Position numbers and translations under genes: made by a program | The notes under the pieces: generated by a model | The model's database searches: none | What the model saw: the letters and a program-made list of their open reading frames with translations, nothing else | Told to the model about the DNA's origin: nothing | Origin: an uncultured Granulosicoccaceae bacterium | Lineage (GTDB): Bacteria; Pseudomonadota; Gammaproteobacteria; Granulosicoccales; Granulosicoccaceae | Length of the DNA stretch: 64,000 bases | Assembly: GCA_937930305.1 (NCBI GenBank) | Contig: CALGLE010000048.1 | Location: 62,001 to 126,000 of the forward strand | Direction: 5' to 3' | Part shown: positions 37,285 to 47,784 of the stretch, one piece after another | How positions within the stretch are numbered: the first letter of the stretch is position 1 | Layout: each line of letters starts with the position of its first letter

Positions 37285-38318
37285 TGTCATCTGAAAAAAT
37301 CACATCCATTGAAGTGGCTCATCGGGCCGGTGTGAGTCAGTCGGCGGTCAGTCGCGTGTTTACACCGGGTGCATCGGCTTCAAAACAAACGGTTGAAAAG
37401 GTAAGAAAAGCGGCCTCTGAGCTTGGCTATCGACCCAATGTATTGGCTCGAGCCATGGTGTCCGGAAAAAGCCGAATTATCGGGCTTTTGGTGGCTTATC
37501 TAGACAACCAATTTTATCCAGACGCGCTGGAAAAACTCTCCAGTGCGTTACAAGAACGTGGGTATCATTTACTGGTATTCATGGCGGGAAAAGACGCTGG
37601 CAACATCGACAATGTGGTGGATGAAATGCTGGACTACCAAGTCGAAGGCATTATTGCAGCTTCTGTCTCGATGTCGTCAAAGCTGGCTGAACGTTGCCAA
37701 AGCGTTGGTGTTCCAATCGTATTTTTTAACCGATCACAAAATGATGAAACCCGCTTTGCGGTAACGTCAGATAACTACGCAGGTGGCCGCAAAGTCGCTG
37801 ACTACTTAGTCGCTGCGGGGCATACAAAGATCGCTTACATCGCCGGGTGGCAATTTGCGTCCACACAATACGATCGAGAAGCAGGCTTTGTTGACGGGTT
37901 GAACAAACATCAAATAAATTTACACGCTCGTGGCGTTGGCAACTTTACATCCGAGGGCGCTGCAGAGGCTGCGCGTTTGTTATTCGATAAAGACCCGCCC
38001 GATGCACTGTTTGTTGCCAATGACCATATGGCGTTCAGTGTGATGGACACCTTACGCTATGAATTAGGGCTGTCCATTCCAGACGATGTATCGGTGGTTG
38101 GCTACGATGATGTGCCGATTGCCAGTTGGCCTTCCTTTAATTTAACGACCGTTCGTCAACGCGCGAATCAGATGGTATCCAAAACCGTGGACATCATCAT
38201 TGCGCAAATCGAAGGCGATGCGGCAAAACCACAAAATGTAAAAATTGAAGCGCCCTTGATCGTGCGGGGATCAACGAGGGCCATCGCGAGTTGCCAGCCC
38301 AATTCAAGCGTAAAATGA
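37284..38318 (+). CDS. LacI family transcriptional regulator
   Basis: ITSIEVAHRAGVSQSAVSRVFTPGASASKQTVEKVRKAASELGYRPNVLARAM; start refined to the ATG overlapping the SDR stop (TGATG). Confidence 0.93.
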   Translation: MSSEKITSIEVAHRAGVSQSAVSRVFTPGASASKQTVEKVRKAASELGYRPNVLARAMVSGKSRIIGLLVAYLDNQFYPDALEKLSSALQERGYHLLVFMAGKDAGNIDNVVDEMLDYQVEGIIAASVSMSSKLAERCQSVGVPIVFFNRSQNDETRFAVTSDNYAGGRKVADYLVAAGHTKIAYIAGWQFASTQYDREAGFVDGLNKHQINLHARGVGNFTSEGAAEAARLLFDKDPPDALFVANDHMAFSVMDTLRYELGLSIPDDVSVVGYDDVPIASWPSFNLTTVRQRANQMVSKTVDIIIAQIEGDAAKPQNVKIEAPLIVRGSTRAIASCQPNSSVK

Positions 38319-39286
38319 AAGGTTTTGATCCAAAATTTAAGGATTTACCCGACTACATCTTGGGAATCACCCAAGAGATTTGGGAAAATCGCGGCATCCA
38401 TACACTGAATCAATACTACGGCAAAGACATTTGCTTACGCATGCCGCTGGGCGTGTACCACGGTAATCAAGGCGTTATCAGTAAAACCCAAAGTACACTG
38501 GTGGAGTTTCCTGATCGAGAACTGCTGGGTGAGGATGTTATTTGGTCAGGCAATGAAGACGACGGGTTTTTAAGTTCGCATCGATTGTATTGCACGGGAA
38601 CCCATAGCGGCCCAAGTATGTTTGGCAGCCCGACCGGTAAGCCCGTTGTTTTCCGCGTTATTGCGGATTGCTACGCCATCAATAATCAAATCACCGATGA
38701 ATGGTTGGTGCGCGACTATGGTGCGGTGGCGAAGCAATTGGGAACGGATGCAAGAAACATTGCCCAGGCATTAATCCAAAGTGAAGGTGGGCCGGAACAC
38801 GCCTTACCCACACTCACACCTGCCAATGACCCAACCGGGCCGTATCAGGGAAAAGGTAATGATAACGAATGGGGTGAAACCTACGCCGATTATCTAACTC
38901 GCCTGATGCGCGCTGAATTCAGCTTAATTCCCTTACGTTACGACCGAGCGGTACACGCAGAATACCCTGGTCAAATCAGTGCGCATGGTTGGAAAGCCGT
39001 CGATGCTTTCTGGCTAGGTTTACGAGCCTCTTTTCCAAATGCCGTGTTCTCTATTGAACACCAAATAGGTCGTGACGATGCGCAAAGCCCGCCTCGAGCC
39101 GCTTTACGATGGAGCTTGCACGGTAAACACGAAGGTTGGGGCCACTTTGGTAAACCCAGCGGCGCAGACGTTTACATCCTGGGTATCAGCCACGCAGAGT
39201 TTGGGCCTAGAGGCTTACGCCGGGAATATACCGTTTTCGATGAGGTAGCTATCTGGAAACAGATCCTCCTCCAACAGATGGACTAA
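38315..39286 (+). CDS. SnoaL-like / NTF2-fold protein (two-domain)
   Basis: ITQEIWENRGIHTLNQYYGKDICLRMPLGVYHGNQGVI, GWKAVDAFWLGLRASFPNAVFSIEHQIGRDD; ATGA overlap with the LacI stop. Confidence 0.78.
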   Translation: MKGFDPKFKDLPDYILGITQEIWENRGIHTLNQYYGKDICLRMPLGVYHGNQGVISKTQSTLVEFPDRELLGEDVIWSGNEDDGFLSSHRLYCTGTHSGPSMFGSPTGKPVVFRVIADCYAINNQITDEWLVRDYGAVAKQLGTDARNIAQALIQSEGGPEHALPTLTPANDPTGPYQGKGNDNEWGETYADYLTRLMRAEFSLIPLRYDRAVHAEYPGQISAHGWKAVDAFWLGLRASFPNAVFSIEHQIGRDDAQSPPRAALRWSLHGKHEGWGHFGKPSGADVYILGISHAEFGPRGLRREYTVFDEVAIWKQILLQQMD

Positions 39287-39292
39287 CTGACT

Positions 39293-40276
39293 ATGACGAC
39301 AACAGCGCTCAACATGGAATCAAGAATTGTTCGCTACGGAGATTTACAGCCGTGTCGAACGGCGTTTATCGACGCTCATACGCCTGGCTCTGATCAAAAA
39401 GAAAATTTCACCATCATTGGTGGTGGCGTGTCTGAAAGTGCCGATCAACATGTGCATATACACGATACGCCAGGGTTTAACATTGGCGCGGCCGGTCAAC
39501 CACCCCGGGTTAGAAATTCATTGCACAGCCACACAACGGCTGAAGTTTTTTTCATATTAAAAGGTAAGTGGCGGTTCTTTTGGGGTCGTTGGGGCAACGC
39601 CGGTGAAGTGGTTTTGGAAGAAGGCGATATTATTGATATCCCCACGGGCATTTTCAGAGGCTTTGAAAATATTGGCACCGACTACGGCATGATCATGGCT
39701 GTACTGGGCGGTGACGATGCCGGTGGCGGCGTCACCTGGGCACCCCAAGTGATCACCGACGCGGCTGATCATGGCCTAGTGCTCGCAGAATCAGGCCGAC
39801 TGTACGATACAAAAAAAGGTGAGGCGTTACCTGAAGGCGTGAAGCCGATGCCGTTACTCGATGAAGCGCAATTACGTAACATACCCGAACCCAGTGTGGA
39901 GGACGTGGTACCTCACTATGTTGCCCGCTATTGGGATTTAATGTCGTTAGCCCACGACAAACCGGCCGCGGTTATTGGTGAAAACGCAATAATAAAAGAC
40001 AAACCGGGGTTTGATTTAGAATTTCTGACTCGAGGCTCGATCAGCTCTGAACTGCATACCAGCGACCAACATGAAATTTTGATGCCGATGCGTGGGCACT
40101 GGAAATTCACATGGGAAAGTGGCAGCACCGTGCTGAACCCCGGGGACACCTGTGCGGTTCCCCCAGGGACTGCTCATTCGTTGCAACCTAACATGAGTGG
40201 TGAAGCCAGCCTGTATCGGGTTCGTTCCAATGAAGACCCGGCAGGGCCTACGTGGAATGCACGGTTTCAAAGTTAA
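39293..40276 (+). CDS. Double-cupin protein
   Basis: Two cupin blocks: LHSHTTAEVFFILKGKWRFFWGRWG...GDIIDIPTGIFRGFEN and HTSDQHEILMPMRGHWKFTWESG...GDTCAVPPGTAHSLQPN. An alternative ATG lies at 39314. Confidence 0.82.
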   Translation: MTTTALNMESRIVRYGDLQPCRTAFIDAHTPGSDQKENFTIIGGGVSESADQHVHIHDTPGFNIGAAGQPPRVRNSLHSHTTAEVFFILKGKWRFFWGRWGNAGEVVLEEGDIIDIPTGIFRGFENIGTDYGMIMAVLGGDDAGGGVTWAPQVITDAADHGLVLAESGRLYDTKKGEALPEGVKPMPLLDEAQLRNIPEPSVEDVVPHYVARYWDLMSLAHDKPAAVIGENAIIKDKPGFDLEFLTRGSISSELHTSDQHEILMPMRGHWKFTWESGSTVLNPGDTCAVPPGTAHSLQPNMSGEASLYRVRSNEDPAGPTWNARFQS

Positions 40277-40763
40277 CGTCGTGTGCAACCATTGCGTCGC
40301 CATCGAAAATGAATCGCCCGTTGACGCGTTCACCCGCCAAAACACGCGGTAACCAGATGGCATCGTCTTCCCACATTTCAGTGTAAGGAATGTCCGTTAC
40401 GTTGAACCATAACGGAATGGCTTCCTCAGTTTCTGTGGGCACTCCGGTGTATTTTTCAGCGACGAACACTTGAACATCAATGGAGTAGTGATCAGTAAAC
40501 TGAAACCGCAGTCGGCCATGGTTAGTGGATGTACTCACTGTCACGCACAGCTCTTCGTGCAGTTCTCGATGGGCACAGGCTTGAGCGGTTTCGCGCCCCT
40601 CAAGCTTTCCCCCTGGCCCATTAATTTTCCCCGCACCCAGGCCACGCTTTTTACGAATGAGTAGCACTTGATCTTCATTTCGCACAAAAATAAGCGTGGC
40701 TTGATGCACCGCTTTCCAGTGCTCATCCAAATCGGTGAGAGAATATGTACGCTCAATTGTCAT
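40248..40763 (-). CDS. NUDIX hydrolase
   Basis: Nudix box GPGGKLEGRETAQACAHRELHEELCV; start refined to MTIERTYSL; 3' end overlaps the cupin gene 3' end. Confidence 0.88.
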   Translation of the reverse strand: MTIERTYSLTDLDEHWKAVHQATLIFVRNEDQVLLIRKKRGLGAGKINGPGGKLEGRETAQACAHRELHEELCVTVSTSTNHGRLRFQFTDHYSIDVQVFVAEKYTGVPTETEEAIPLWFNVTDIPYTEMWEDDAIWLPRVLAGERVNGRFIFDGDAMVAHDVNFETVHST

Positions 40764-40816
40764 GTTGGTTAAGAGTACCGAATGAGCGTACACATTTCCA
40801 TCGTTAAAAATTCAGT

Positions 40817-41608
40817 CTACGGCTCTAGTAGATAGATCACCGGCTCGCGCTCAAGCTCACTGATTTTTATCGGCCGTCCCATGGTGACATCGTATTGGTT
40901 TACCCCTTCTTCACCGATGGTCAACAAGATGTCGTTTACCATCAACATATCGATGCAGCGTTCATTGGGTAGGTTAAATTGCAACGTGGGTTTTCGTGGG
41001 TCTTCCAAAGAAAAGGTTTTGATTCCCCCTTCCCCATCGCACACATGCAACCGATCCCCATCCAATGTCAAGCCACGCGGCCCCCGCATATTGACGGTGT
41101 GTATCAATTGAGGATCACTGGGGTCGGATATATCCACCACATCCATTCGATCCGTATTTTCGTTAGGAAACTGAGCCGGATCTCGACTTAACGTCACGTA
41201 TGCCAAGTCATCCCTGGCCACTACCGGATCTACCGCGGTTGCGTGAATGAATTCACCAATGAGGGTGGGTGCCGCTCTATCTGAATTATCTAGAATGAAT
41301 ACACCACTATCCGCACCCACTAACAGGTAGTCACCGTAGGGGAACAAAGTTTCGATGCTAAAGTCGAGTTGAACTGTCGTCCATGGTTCCGGGTTATCCC
41401 CATCTTCGACATTGAACAGTTGAATCACATCGCCGCTGATTGCATAGAGATAGTTATCGATCAGCGCCATTCGAGCCGTCGAACCGCGCTGGCCTTGATT
41501 CGAAGAAGACTCTGCCCCTCCTGAACTTCCTCCCGATTCGTTGCAACCCGAAATGCCTAAGGCAAGACCAATGAGAATCGTTGTAAACCAATTTTTATGG
41601 ATGTTCAT
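40817..41608 (-). CDS. LVIVD-repeat-like lipoprotein
   Basis: Lipobox LGISGCNES; repeats such as VEDGDNPEPWTTVQ, DISDPSDPQLIHTV, LEDPRKPTLQFNL. Confidence 0.7.
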   Translation of the reverse strand: MNIHKNWFTTILIGLALGISGCNESGGSSGGAESSSNQGQRGSTARMALIDNYLYAISGDVIQLFNVEDGDNPEPWTTVQLDFSIETLFPYGDYLLVGADSGVFILDNSDRAAPTLIGEFIHATAVDPVVARDDLAYVTLSRDPAQFPNENTDRMDVVDISDPSDPQLIHTVNMRGPRGLTLDGDRLHVCDGEGGIKTFSLEDPRKPTLQFNLPNERCIDMLMVNDILLTIGEEGVNQYDVTMGRPIKISELEREPVIYLLEP

Positions 41609-42579
41609 CGGTTCACCTCATAGGCAATAATAACCCCCAGATTTCGATCTATCTCATCCTCATTCAATCGAATGTTTGATGGGATATTTTGATTTTCATC
41701 CCAAGCAAACACACCTATTTTTCTGTCCACTTCGGTGATCGTGTCTGCGTTAGCGATATCAAGCGTCACTAAATCTACAAAACTGTCCGCGTATAATCGT
41801 GTACCTCTAATTTCTATATCTAAGTTACCGGGTACATTGATAAATCTAACGGGGGTCGGATCAAACGGGTCGGTGTTATCAATCACATGGATACCGCGAT
41901 TGCGCTCATTGATATACAGATAGTTTTGGAACGCATAGATTCGGCCCACATCATCCATGGGGCGCACCACTTCTTGACGAACTGAGGATCTCAGTTCCGA
42001 ATAGGACATATAAATGGGTGAAGCACTTTGAAACCGCTCAACACAGTTTCCATCATCGTCGTAGCGGGCGCAGCTTTGGTAGCCATAGCCATCAGCGTAA
42101 GATGCCACACCCAATATCGAAAATACACTCAGTGCAATGACCGGCACATAGGGCTTTGATTTGCTAGGCGCTACTGAAGTTTTCCCAATGCAATGCAGTA
42201 AACCAAACGCAAAGGGTATGGCTAGCACTATAGCTAAACAATCTAACAAGGTAGTCGTTCCAAACCCTACTTCGATGGTCAGCAACACCACCAAACTCAA
42301 TGAGCACCATCCCATCAGGGCTTTACGTGAAGAGTCGGTAGCGCGTAACCAAGACCCCAACAACAGAAACAGGCCGAGCGCGTGCACAAATGAGGGCAAA
42401 CTACCGCCCATAAATTGGGCCCAGGCGGCATCATAAGGTAATCCCAAATCGGTGAATATCGGTTGGAGATCAGCGGGACGAGCAACGCTGTAATACAGCA
42501 CGCCGATGCCCAGTAAGCTACTAACTAAAAGTGAGACAGGCCACCAGCTCAAGCGAGTGAGGGTTCGTTGGTTATCCAT
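41605..42579 (-). CDS. Polytopic membrane protein with C-terminal LVIVD-like repeats
   Basis: N-terminal TM helices then RIYAFQNYLYINERNRGIHVIDNTDPFDPTPVRFINVPGN; ATGA overlap with the downstream lipoprotein gene. Confidence 0.65.
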   Translation of the reverse strand: MDNQRTLTRLSWWPVSLLVSSLLGIGVLYYSVARPADLQPIFTDLGLPYDAAWAQFMGGSLPSFVHALGLFLLLGSWLRATDSSRKALMGWCSLSLVVLLTIEVGFGTTTLLDCLAIVLAIPFAFGLLHCIGKTSVAPSKSKPYVPVIALSVFSILGVASYADGYGYQSCARYDDDGNCVERFQSASPIYMSYSELRSSVRQEVVRPMDDVGRIYAFQNYLYINERNRGIHVIDNTDPFDPTPVRFINVPGNLDIEIRGTRLYADSFVDLVTLDIANADTITEVDRKIGVFAWDENQNIPSNIRLNEDEIDRNLGVIIAYEVNR

Positions 42580-42661
42580 AATCGGTATTAACTCCTTATA
42601 AAATGACTAATTACTGCGAACATGACTCATATCAGGTAGGCAAGCGTCTTAGAAACCACAA

Positions 42662-43462
42662 ATGGACTTTACACAAATCATGACACTTAAATTTATCTCA
42701 GCCCCCTTGAATGGCTTGCAATCGGTCCTTTTCCCGGCATTGGCTAAGAGTGTAGGAGCTGTGTTGCTTTTTAGCGGCCTGCCAAGTTTTGTGCACGCGG
42801 ACATGCCAGCGCACGGTCGACCCGGAAATTTGAAGCCACTGCCTGGGGTTGCTATTGGCGCAGGCGCTTCTGCCGGTAACTCAAACACACAGCAATACGC
42901 GTATTTAGAGGGTAAATTCAACCATAAGCTTATGGTTGTGGCCGATTTCAAAACGGGGCAAAGCGAAGAATCGGATGTGGCCATCAATGGTTCACTGGAT
43001 GTTGAAGCCGATGGAACAGGCTTCGGAATTTATTATCAATTACCTGAGTCCAGAAATATGTACCTGACGGCCGCCATTCGGCAATTAACCAATAACGTTA
43101 CCGATTCGGAAATTATCCTTTCGGGTTCTAGCCAAGTGGGCTATCTAGAAAAACGCGTACCCACGGAAATAACGTTATTGGCCGAACACAGCAGCTGGGC
43201 ACGCGGTGGCTGGCAACCCTATGTGGGCTTAGGCTATCGACAAACCAAAATCACCACCGACATCAGTACGACGGGGGGACGACAAATCTCACAGTCAAAA
43301 TCCGTTCAGAACTCTGGGCAATTCACCGGCGGACTGCACTACCAATATAAGAAATTGTCGTGGTTTCTGGAAGCGACTGCCAGTACGGCAAAAGATTCAC
43401 CGTTTCAAATTCATACCGGGTTGCGGCTTGGTTTTTTCCATCGGCCCGCGGGTGGCAAATAA
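42662..43462 (+). CDS. Predicted outer membrane beta-barrel protein
   Basis: Signal region, alternating amphipathic strands (GWQPYVGLGYRQTKITTDIS, FTGGLHYQYKKLSWFLEATAS), terminal FHRPAGGK. Confidence 0.55.
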   Translation: MDFTQIMTLKFISAPLNGLQSVLFPALAKSVGAVLLFSGLPSFVHADMPAHGRPGNLKPLPGVAIGAGASAGNSNTQQYAYLEGKFNHKLMVVADFKTGQSEESDVAINGSLDVEADGTGFGIYYQLPESRNMYLTAAIRQLTNNVTDSEIILSGSSQVGYLEKRVPTEITLLAEHSSWARGGWQPYVGLGYRQTKITTDISTTGGRQISQSKSVQNSGQFTGGLHYQYKKLSWFLEATASTAKDSPFQIHTGLRLGFFHRPAGGK

Positions 43463-43601
43463 ATCGGCGTTTTCATGCATTTTAATTCATTTGCCCATGT
43501 TTTATATAGCACTTTGACCCTCTAGATTTCCTTTGCATTTGTCAAATATGGCAAAGTGGTCATTAATCGAAAGGCGATTTATTGAACCCGAGTTGCACAA
43601 T

Positions 43602-44357
43602 ATGAAAATTAAATTACACCCCCTTCAATCCTTAATCCAAGCACTGGTGCTGTTCACCTTCGTTTTTACGATGGGCAATGCAACCGCGCAAGTTGGATTA
43701 ACGAAAGAGCAAGTGGCCAAAGACGTCAGCGAAAAACTCTCCGAAGCCTCGGGTTCGATGTTACAAATTACCTACTTTAATATTCTTGAGTCCAAAGAAG
43801 CGGAACAGGGCAAATTTGAAGTCAATATTGAAATGACGGTGCAGGCTGATGAGCCAGCCATTGCGGCAGCGATTGCTCGTGCTAACGCCAATAAGCTATC
43901 GGCTAATTGGCGACAAGAAGCCGCCCGTATTCAACGCTTAGCCCAGTCCGCACGGAAAAAAAATGGTGTCACAGAAACCATACAAGCCGTTTATCAACTT
44001 AGCCGAGTGGGTGCCTGGGAAATTACAGAAATCAGTGACAACACCTCGGAGTACACACGGCTACGTAATCTAAATGGCCCGAACAGCGCGCCGGAGGAAG
44101 CTCAGGTGGTCGCCGAATTTCAAAGCATGATTAAGCTCTTATCCAACGACGCGGCATCGTTTAGCAGCTTCGAAATTTTCAGCGCCACTGCGATGCCGAA
44201 TAATCAAGTGAAATTGAATATTCGAATGCAGTTAAAAGGTGATGGCAATTCACCTAAAAACATCGATTTTGCACGCCGAGTGAACGGTATAACCAATGAG
44301 ATTGAAGCTGTTTACCAGCGCGATGCTGGTGGTAACTGGCGCCGAATCATTGAGTAA
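43602..44357 (+). CDS. Secreted protein, unknown function
   Basis: Signal peptide MKIKLHPLQSLIQALVLFTFVFTMGNATAQ; repeated QAVYQLSR / EAVYQRDA blocks suggest an internally duplicated domain. Start refined to internal ATG. Confidence 0.6.
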   Translation: MKIKLHPLQSLIQALVLFTFVFTMGNATAQVGLTKEQVAKDVSEKLSEASGSMLQITYFNILESKEAEQGKFEVNIEMTVQADEPAIAAAIARANANKLSANWRQEAARIQRLAQSARKKNGVTETIQAVYQLSRVGAWEITEISDNTSEYTRLRNLNGPNSAPEEAQVVAEFQSMIKLLSNDAASFSSFEIFSATAMPNNQVKLNIRMQLKGDGNSPKNIDFARRVNGITNEIEAVYQRDAGGNWRRIIE

Positions 44358-44380
44358 TCGTTTTATTTTGGGTTAAGTTC

Positions 44381-45370
44381 TTACGCCAGTAGCTCGCGCG
44401 CAATGCTCGCGCTGGTTGCCAGATGCGTGACAAAGCCTCCCTTGATTGCAGCCCGTGCGGAAATCCCACGCCCCGGACCCGCTGCAACCAACAAAGCGGT
44501 TTCTTTGTCGCGCATCTGATCCAGTGTCACCCCAATCATGCGTTCCTCCGTATCGGCGACCACGGCATTGCCGTCGCCATCAATGAAACGCCCGCAAATC
44601 ACACCAACAGCCCCATTGTTTGTGTATCGATCTAACTGCTCCACGTTAACTAAACCCGTTTGCACTACATGCGCATCTGCCACACACGTACCGCAGGCAA
44701 ACAAGGTTTTGTTGCACGCAGCCAATGCGGTCAATTGTTCAGCTATCACCGGTTCTTCGCACAGGGCATCTCGCAGCGCTTTATTCGATAACAAAAGCGG
44801 TACATGCAAATTGACGCAATGACCATCGAGTTTTTGCGCCAGCATGGTCGTGCAAGCTTCTGCCGCCAGCCCCATTGCCGCAGGCCTTGACCCCAACAGC
44901 TGCACCACCGTCAATGCATCCATAGGACAGCGAGTCATCTGCTGCGCTAATCGATACACCGTCTCGCCCCAAGAGACCCCGAGTGAATCACCTGGTTTTA
45001 GTAATCTGGGAAGCCAGTCTGCGGCAGCGCGCGTTACTCGCGCAAAATCGCTATTGATATCCGACGGATCATCCGGAACAACCAGTGCATCTTTTAGCTG
45101 GTACGCTTCACAAAGTTCCTGTGAGAGCTGTTTCCCCAGAAACACCTCACTATCTAGATGAACGCGAATCCATCCACGCTTTCTCGCCTCACTCAAATAA
45201 TTCACCACCGATGCACGACTAATATTCAGTTGAGTGGCTATCTCGTTTTGATTTAAACCGTTGTGATAGTAAAGCCATGCGGTTTCAATGAACGGAGAAT
45301 CATCACGCAGCGTTGAATTGGCGGATTCATAAGCGGCTTTATTCGGCACTGGCGGCACACTGTTCGTCAA
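44381..45370 (-). CDS. SorC/DeoR-type sugar-binding transcriptional regulator
   Basis: ETAWLYYHNGLNQNEIATQLNISRASVVNYLSEARKRGWIRVHL plus sugar-phosphate-sensing domain (GDSLGVSWGETVYRLAQQM). Confidence 0.9.
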   Translation of the reverse strand: MTNSVPPVPNKAAYESANSTLRDDSPFIETAWLYYHNGLNQNEIATQLNISRASVVNYLSEARKRGWIRVHLDSEVFLGKQLSQELCEAYQLKDALVVPDDPSDINSDFARVTRAAADWLPRLLKPGDSLGVSWGETVYRLAQQMTRCPMDALTVVQLLGSRPAAMGLAAEACTTMLAQKLDGHCVNLHVPLLLSNKALRDALCEEPVIAEQLTALAACNKTLFACGTCVADAHVVQTGLVNVEQLDRYTNNGAVGVICGRFIDGDGNAVVADTEERMIGVTLDQMRDKETALLVAAGPGRGISARAAIKGGFVTHLATSASIARELLA

Positions 45371-45389
45371 AGGATATACGCCCTACGAC

Positions 45390-46481
45390 TTACGTGAACT
45401 CTGGAAACATAGCCGCCAGTCCTTCTTCCGATGCCGAACAGACACCGCGTTCTGTGATGAGCCCAGTCACCAAATGCTTAGGCGTTACATCAAACGCAGG
45501 ATTTCCCGACGAGGTTCCATCAGGGGTTACCTGGACTGAACCAATGCTGCCGTCTAGGGACGTACCCTGAATGTGGCTGGTCTCACGCGGGTCACGTTCT
45601 TCAATAGGAATTTCCGCCACGCCGTCACTCACAGTCCAATCGATAGTTGGGGAAGGCAATGCAACGTAAAACGGTACGCCATTGTCGTGTGCCGCCAACG
45701 CCTTAAGGTAGGTGCCAATTTTGTTACACACATCGCCAGAACGTGTGGTGCGATCTGTACCCACAATCACCATATCGACAAGACCGTGTTGCATGAGATG
45801 CCCACCAGCATTGTCCGTGATGTAGGTGTGCGGAATACCGTGACTGCCCAGCTCCCAGGCCGTGAGCGCACCTTGGTTGCGTGGCCTGGTTTCATCAACC
45901 CAAACATGCACGTCAATATCGGCATCATGCGCGTGATACATCGGACTGGTGGCGGTTCCCCAATCCACCGTTGCTAACCAACCGGCGTTGCAATGGGTTA
46001 AAAGACGAACCGGCTCACCAGCTGGCTTATTGGCCGCAATTTTACGTATGATTTCTAGACCGTTTAAGCCGATGTTTCGATTAATTTCAACATCTTCATC
46101 GGCAATTTCATGGGCCAGTTTTAACGCCGCGACGGCACGATCATCAACCGGTAAGGGTTCCAAAAATTCACGACAACGGTTTAATGCCCAACGTAAGTTT
46201 ATGGCTGTGGGGCGTGTTTTTTCAAGAAAAGTCCACGCGTTGTTCAAGTTATCGGTTGACGGATCTTCTGCCATCGCTAACGCCATACCATAAGCCGCTG
46301 TTGCCCCAATCAGCGGTGCACCGCGAACCCGCATTTCGCTGATGGCATCCGCAAAGTCCTGCATCGTACTCACCGGTTGCTCGCGGAACTCATGCGGTAA
46401 CCAACGTTGATCGATGATTTCTAAAACCTCAGCGTCATCGTTCCACCAAAGCGAACGGTAGTGTTTGCCTTTTACTTTCAC
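45390..46481 (-). CDS. mtnA: S-methyl-5-thioribose-1-phosphate isomerase
   Basis: [92 protein letters not shown]. Confidence 0.93.
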   Translation of the reverse strand: MKVKGKHYRSLWWNDDAEVLEIIDQRWLPHEFREQPVSTMQDFADAISEMRVRGAPLIGATAAYGMALAMAEDPSTDNLNNAWTFLEKTRPTAINLRWALNRCREFLEPLPVDDRAVAALKLAHEIADEDVEINRNIGLNGLEIIRKIAANKPAGEPVRLLTHCNAGWLATVDWGTATSPMYHAHDADIDVHVWVDETRPRNQGALTAWELGSHGIPHTYITDNAGGHLMQHGLVDMVIVGTDRTTRSGDVCNKIGTYLKALAAHDNGVPFYVALPSPTIDWTVSDGVAEIPIEERDPRETSHIQGTSLDGSIGSVQVTPDGTSSGNPAFDVTPKHLVTGLITERGVCSASEEGLAAMFPEFT

Positions 46482-47746
46482 AGATAGTCCTTGCTGTTGT
46501 GTACACGCGCTAAGTCACAAACGCTGTTTGCATTTTTCAGCTCATCAGCATGATGAATAAGCTCTGCTGCCATCATCAAGTTACGTGCTTCCAAAGACGC
46601 TCTTGTTGCAACGTCGTCAATATCTTCAAAGTCTGCGTTGTGCGCTAATGATAAACACCGCCTGTGCATTTCGATGCCACAAAACGCCCACGCGTCTTTC
46701 CAAATGTTTCTTAATACAACCTCACACGCAAGCGCGCTATCGTGAGACTGATCTTCAAACAAAGCCGCCGGGTATAGCATGCCAGTACGCTCAGTGTTCC
46801 ACAGCCGCTTAAATTCGGTGTCAAAGTGTTCACAGGTTTCTTCAACAACCGTGAGAATCCAACTCTGGTAATCAGCCAGATCATCCGCCCGATGAGCAGG
46901 TTGGCTGAAGTAGGCCATGAAAAAGTTGGCGCACAACATCCCAATATCAAAACCCATTGGCCCGTATTGCACGAACTCCGGATCAATCACACGTGATTCC
47001 GTCGCGGTGGACATGATGGAGCCAGAATGCAAATCCCCATGCAGCAGGGTTTCTGTATTAGAGGCAAAGCGTTGCAACATTTGCTGAACTTTAACTTTGA
47101 GTTCGACATCCGATCGAAGCTGGGCAACGAGCCCACTAAGCCCATCGGTGTGGTTGTTCATTTCCGCATCGTAGTAAGGATCGGTAAACACCAGCGCCTC
47201 AGTAATCGCAGGAATTTCAACGTTTCCAGCAAACAACGCCACGTCTGCCTTTTTCGTTGCACTGGCCAGCGACAGTTCCGAACCTCTAAAAGCCGTTTGT
47301 GCGCAAAACTGACCAAGGAACTTCGCCAGTCCCTCTACTCGTTCGCCAACAATCAGTTTGCGCCGCAAAATAATGTGTGGCTCCAAGAACTCCATCGCAA
47401 TGAGAGCTTGTGCTGCATCAAAGTAGCGAATCGCCGGTACCGATCCAGGTGCTCGTGCTGCCTGACGGGTTAATGCGTGGTATTCGTAATAGGCTCGGTA
47501 CAGCGGCAACGGCCAGCTCTCCCCCACTAGCCTGACGTAAGGCAACGCTTGTTTAACGATTAAGGTGCCGACATCGCCGCTTACTATAAAAACTAAGTTG
47601 AGATTGCCATCCCCAACCTCCTTCACTGTCCAATGGGATGGGTCAGCACCAATGTGAACCGCGATATCAGAAATCCCACCCAGCCTAGTCGGAAGGGAAT
47701 CAACAGTAAGGGCTTGGTAGCCGGTGTTCTTAACCATCAAACGCAT
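46478..47746 (-). CDS. mtnK: S-methyl-5-thioribose kinase
   Basis: [50 protein letters not shown]; overlaps mtnA by ATGA. Confidence 0.92.
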   Translation of the reverse strand: MRLMVKNTGYQALTVDSLPTRLGGISDIAVHIGADPSHWTVKEVGDGNLNLVFIVSGDVGTLIVKQALPYVRLVGESWPLPLYRAYYEYHALTRQAARAPGSVPAIRYFDAAQALIAMEFLEPHIILRRKLIVGERVEGLAKFLGQFCAQTAFRGSELSLASATKKADVALFAGNVEIPAITEALVFTDPYYDAEMNNHTDGLSGLVAQLRSDVELKVKVQQMLQRFASNTETLLHGDLHSGSIMSTATESRVIDPEFVQYGPMGFDIGMLCANFFMAYFSQPAHRADDLADYQSWILTVVEETCEHFDTEFKRLWNTERTGMLYPAALFEDQSHDSALACEVVLRNIWKDAWAFCGIEMHRRCLSLAHNADFEDIDDVATRASLEARNLMMAAELIHHADELKNANSVCDLARVHNSKDYL

Positions 47747-47784
47747 CGGATTCTATGAAACTGACGCCCACAGTAGAACAGCAA

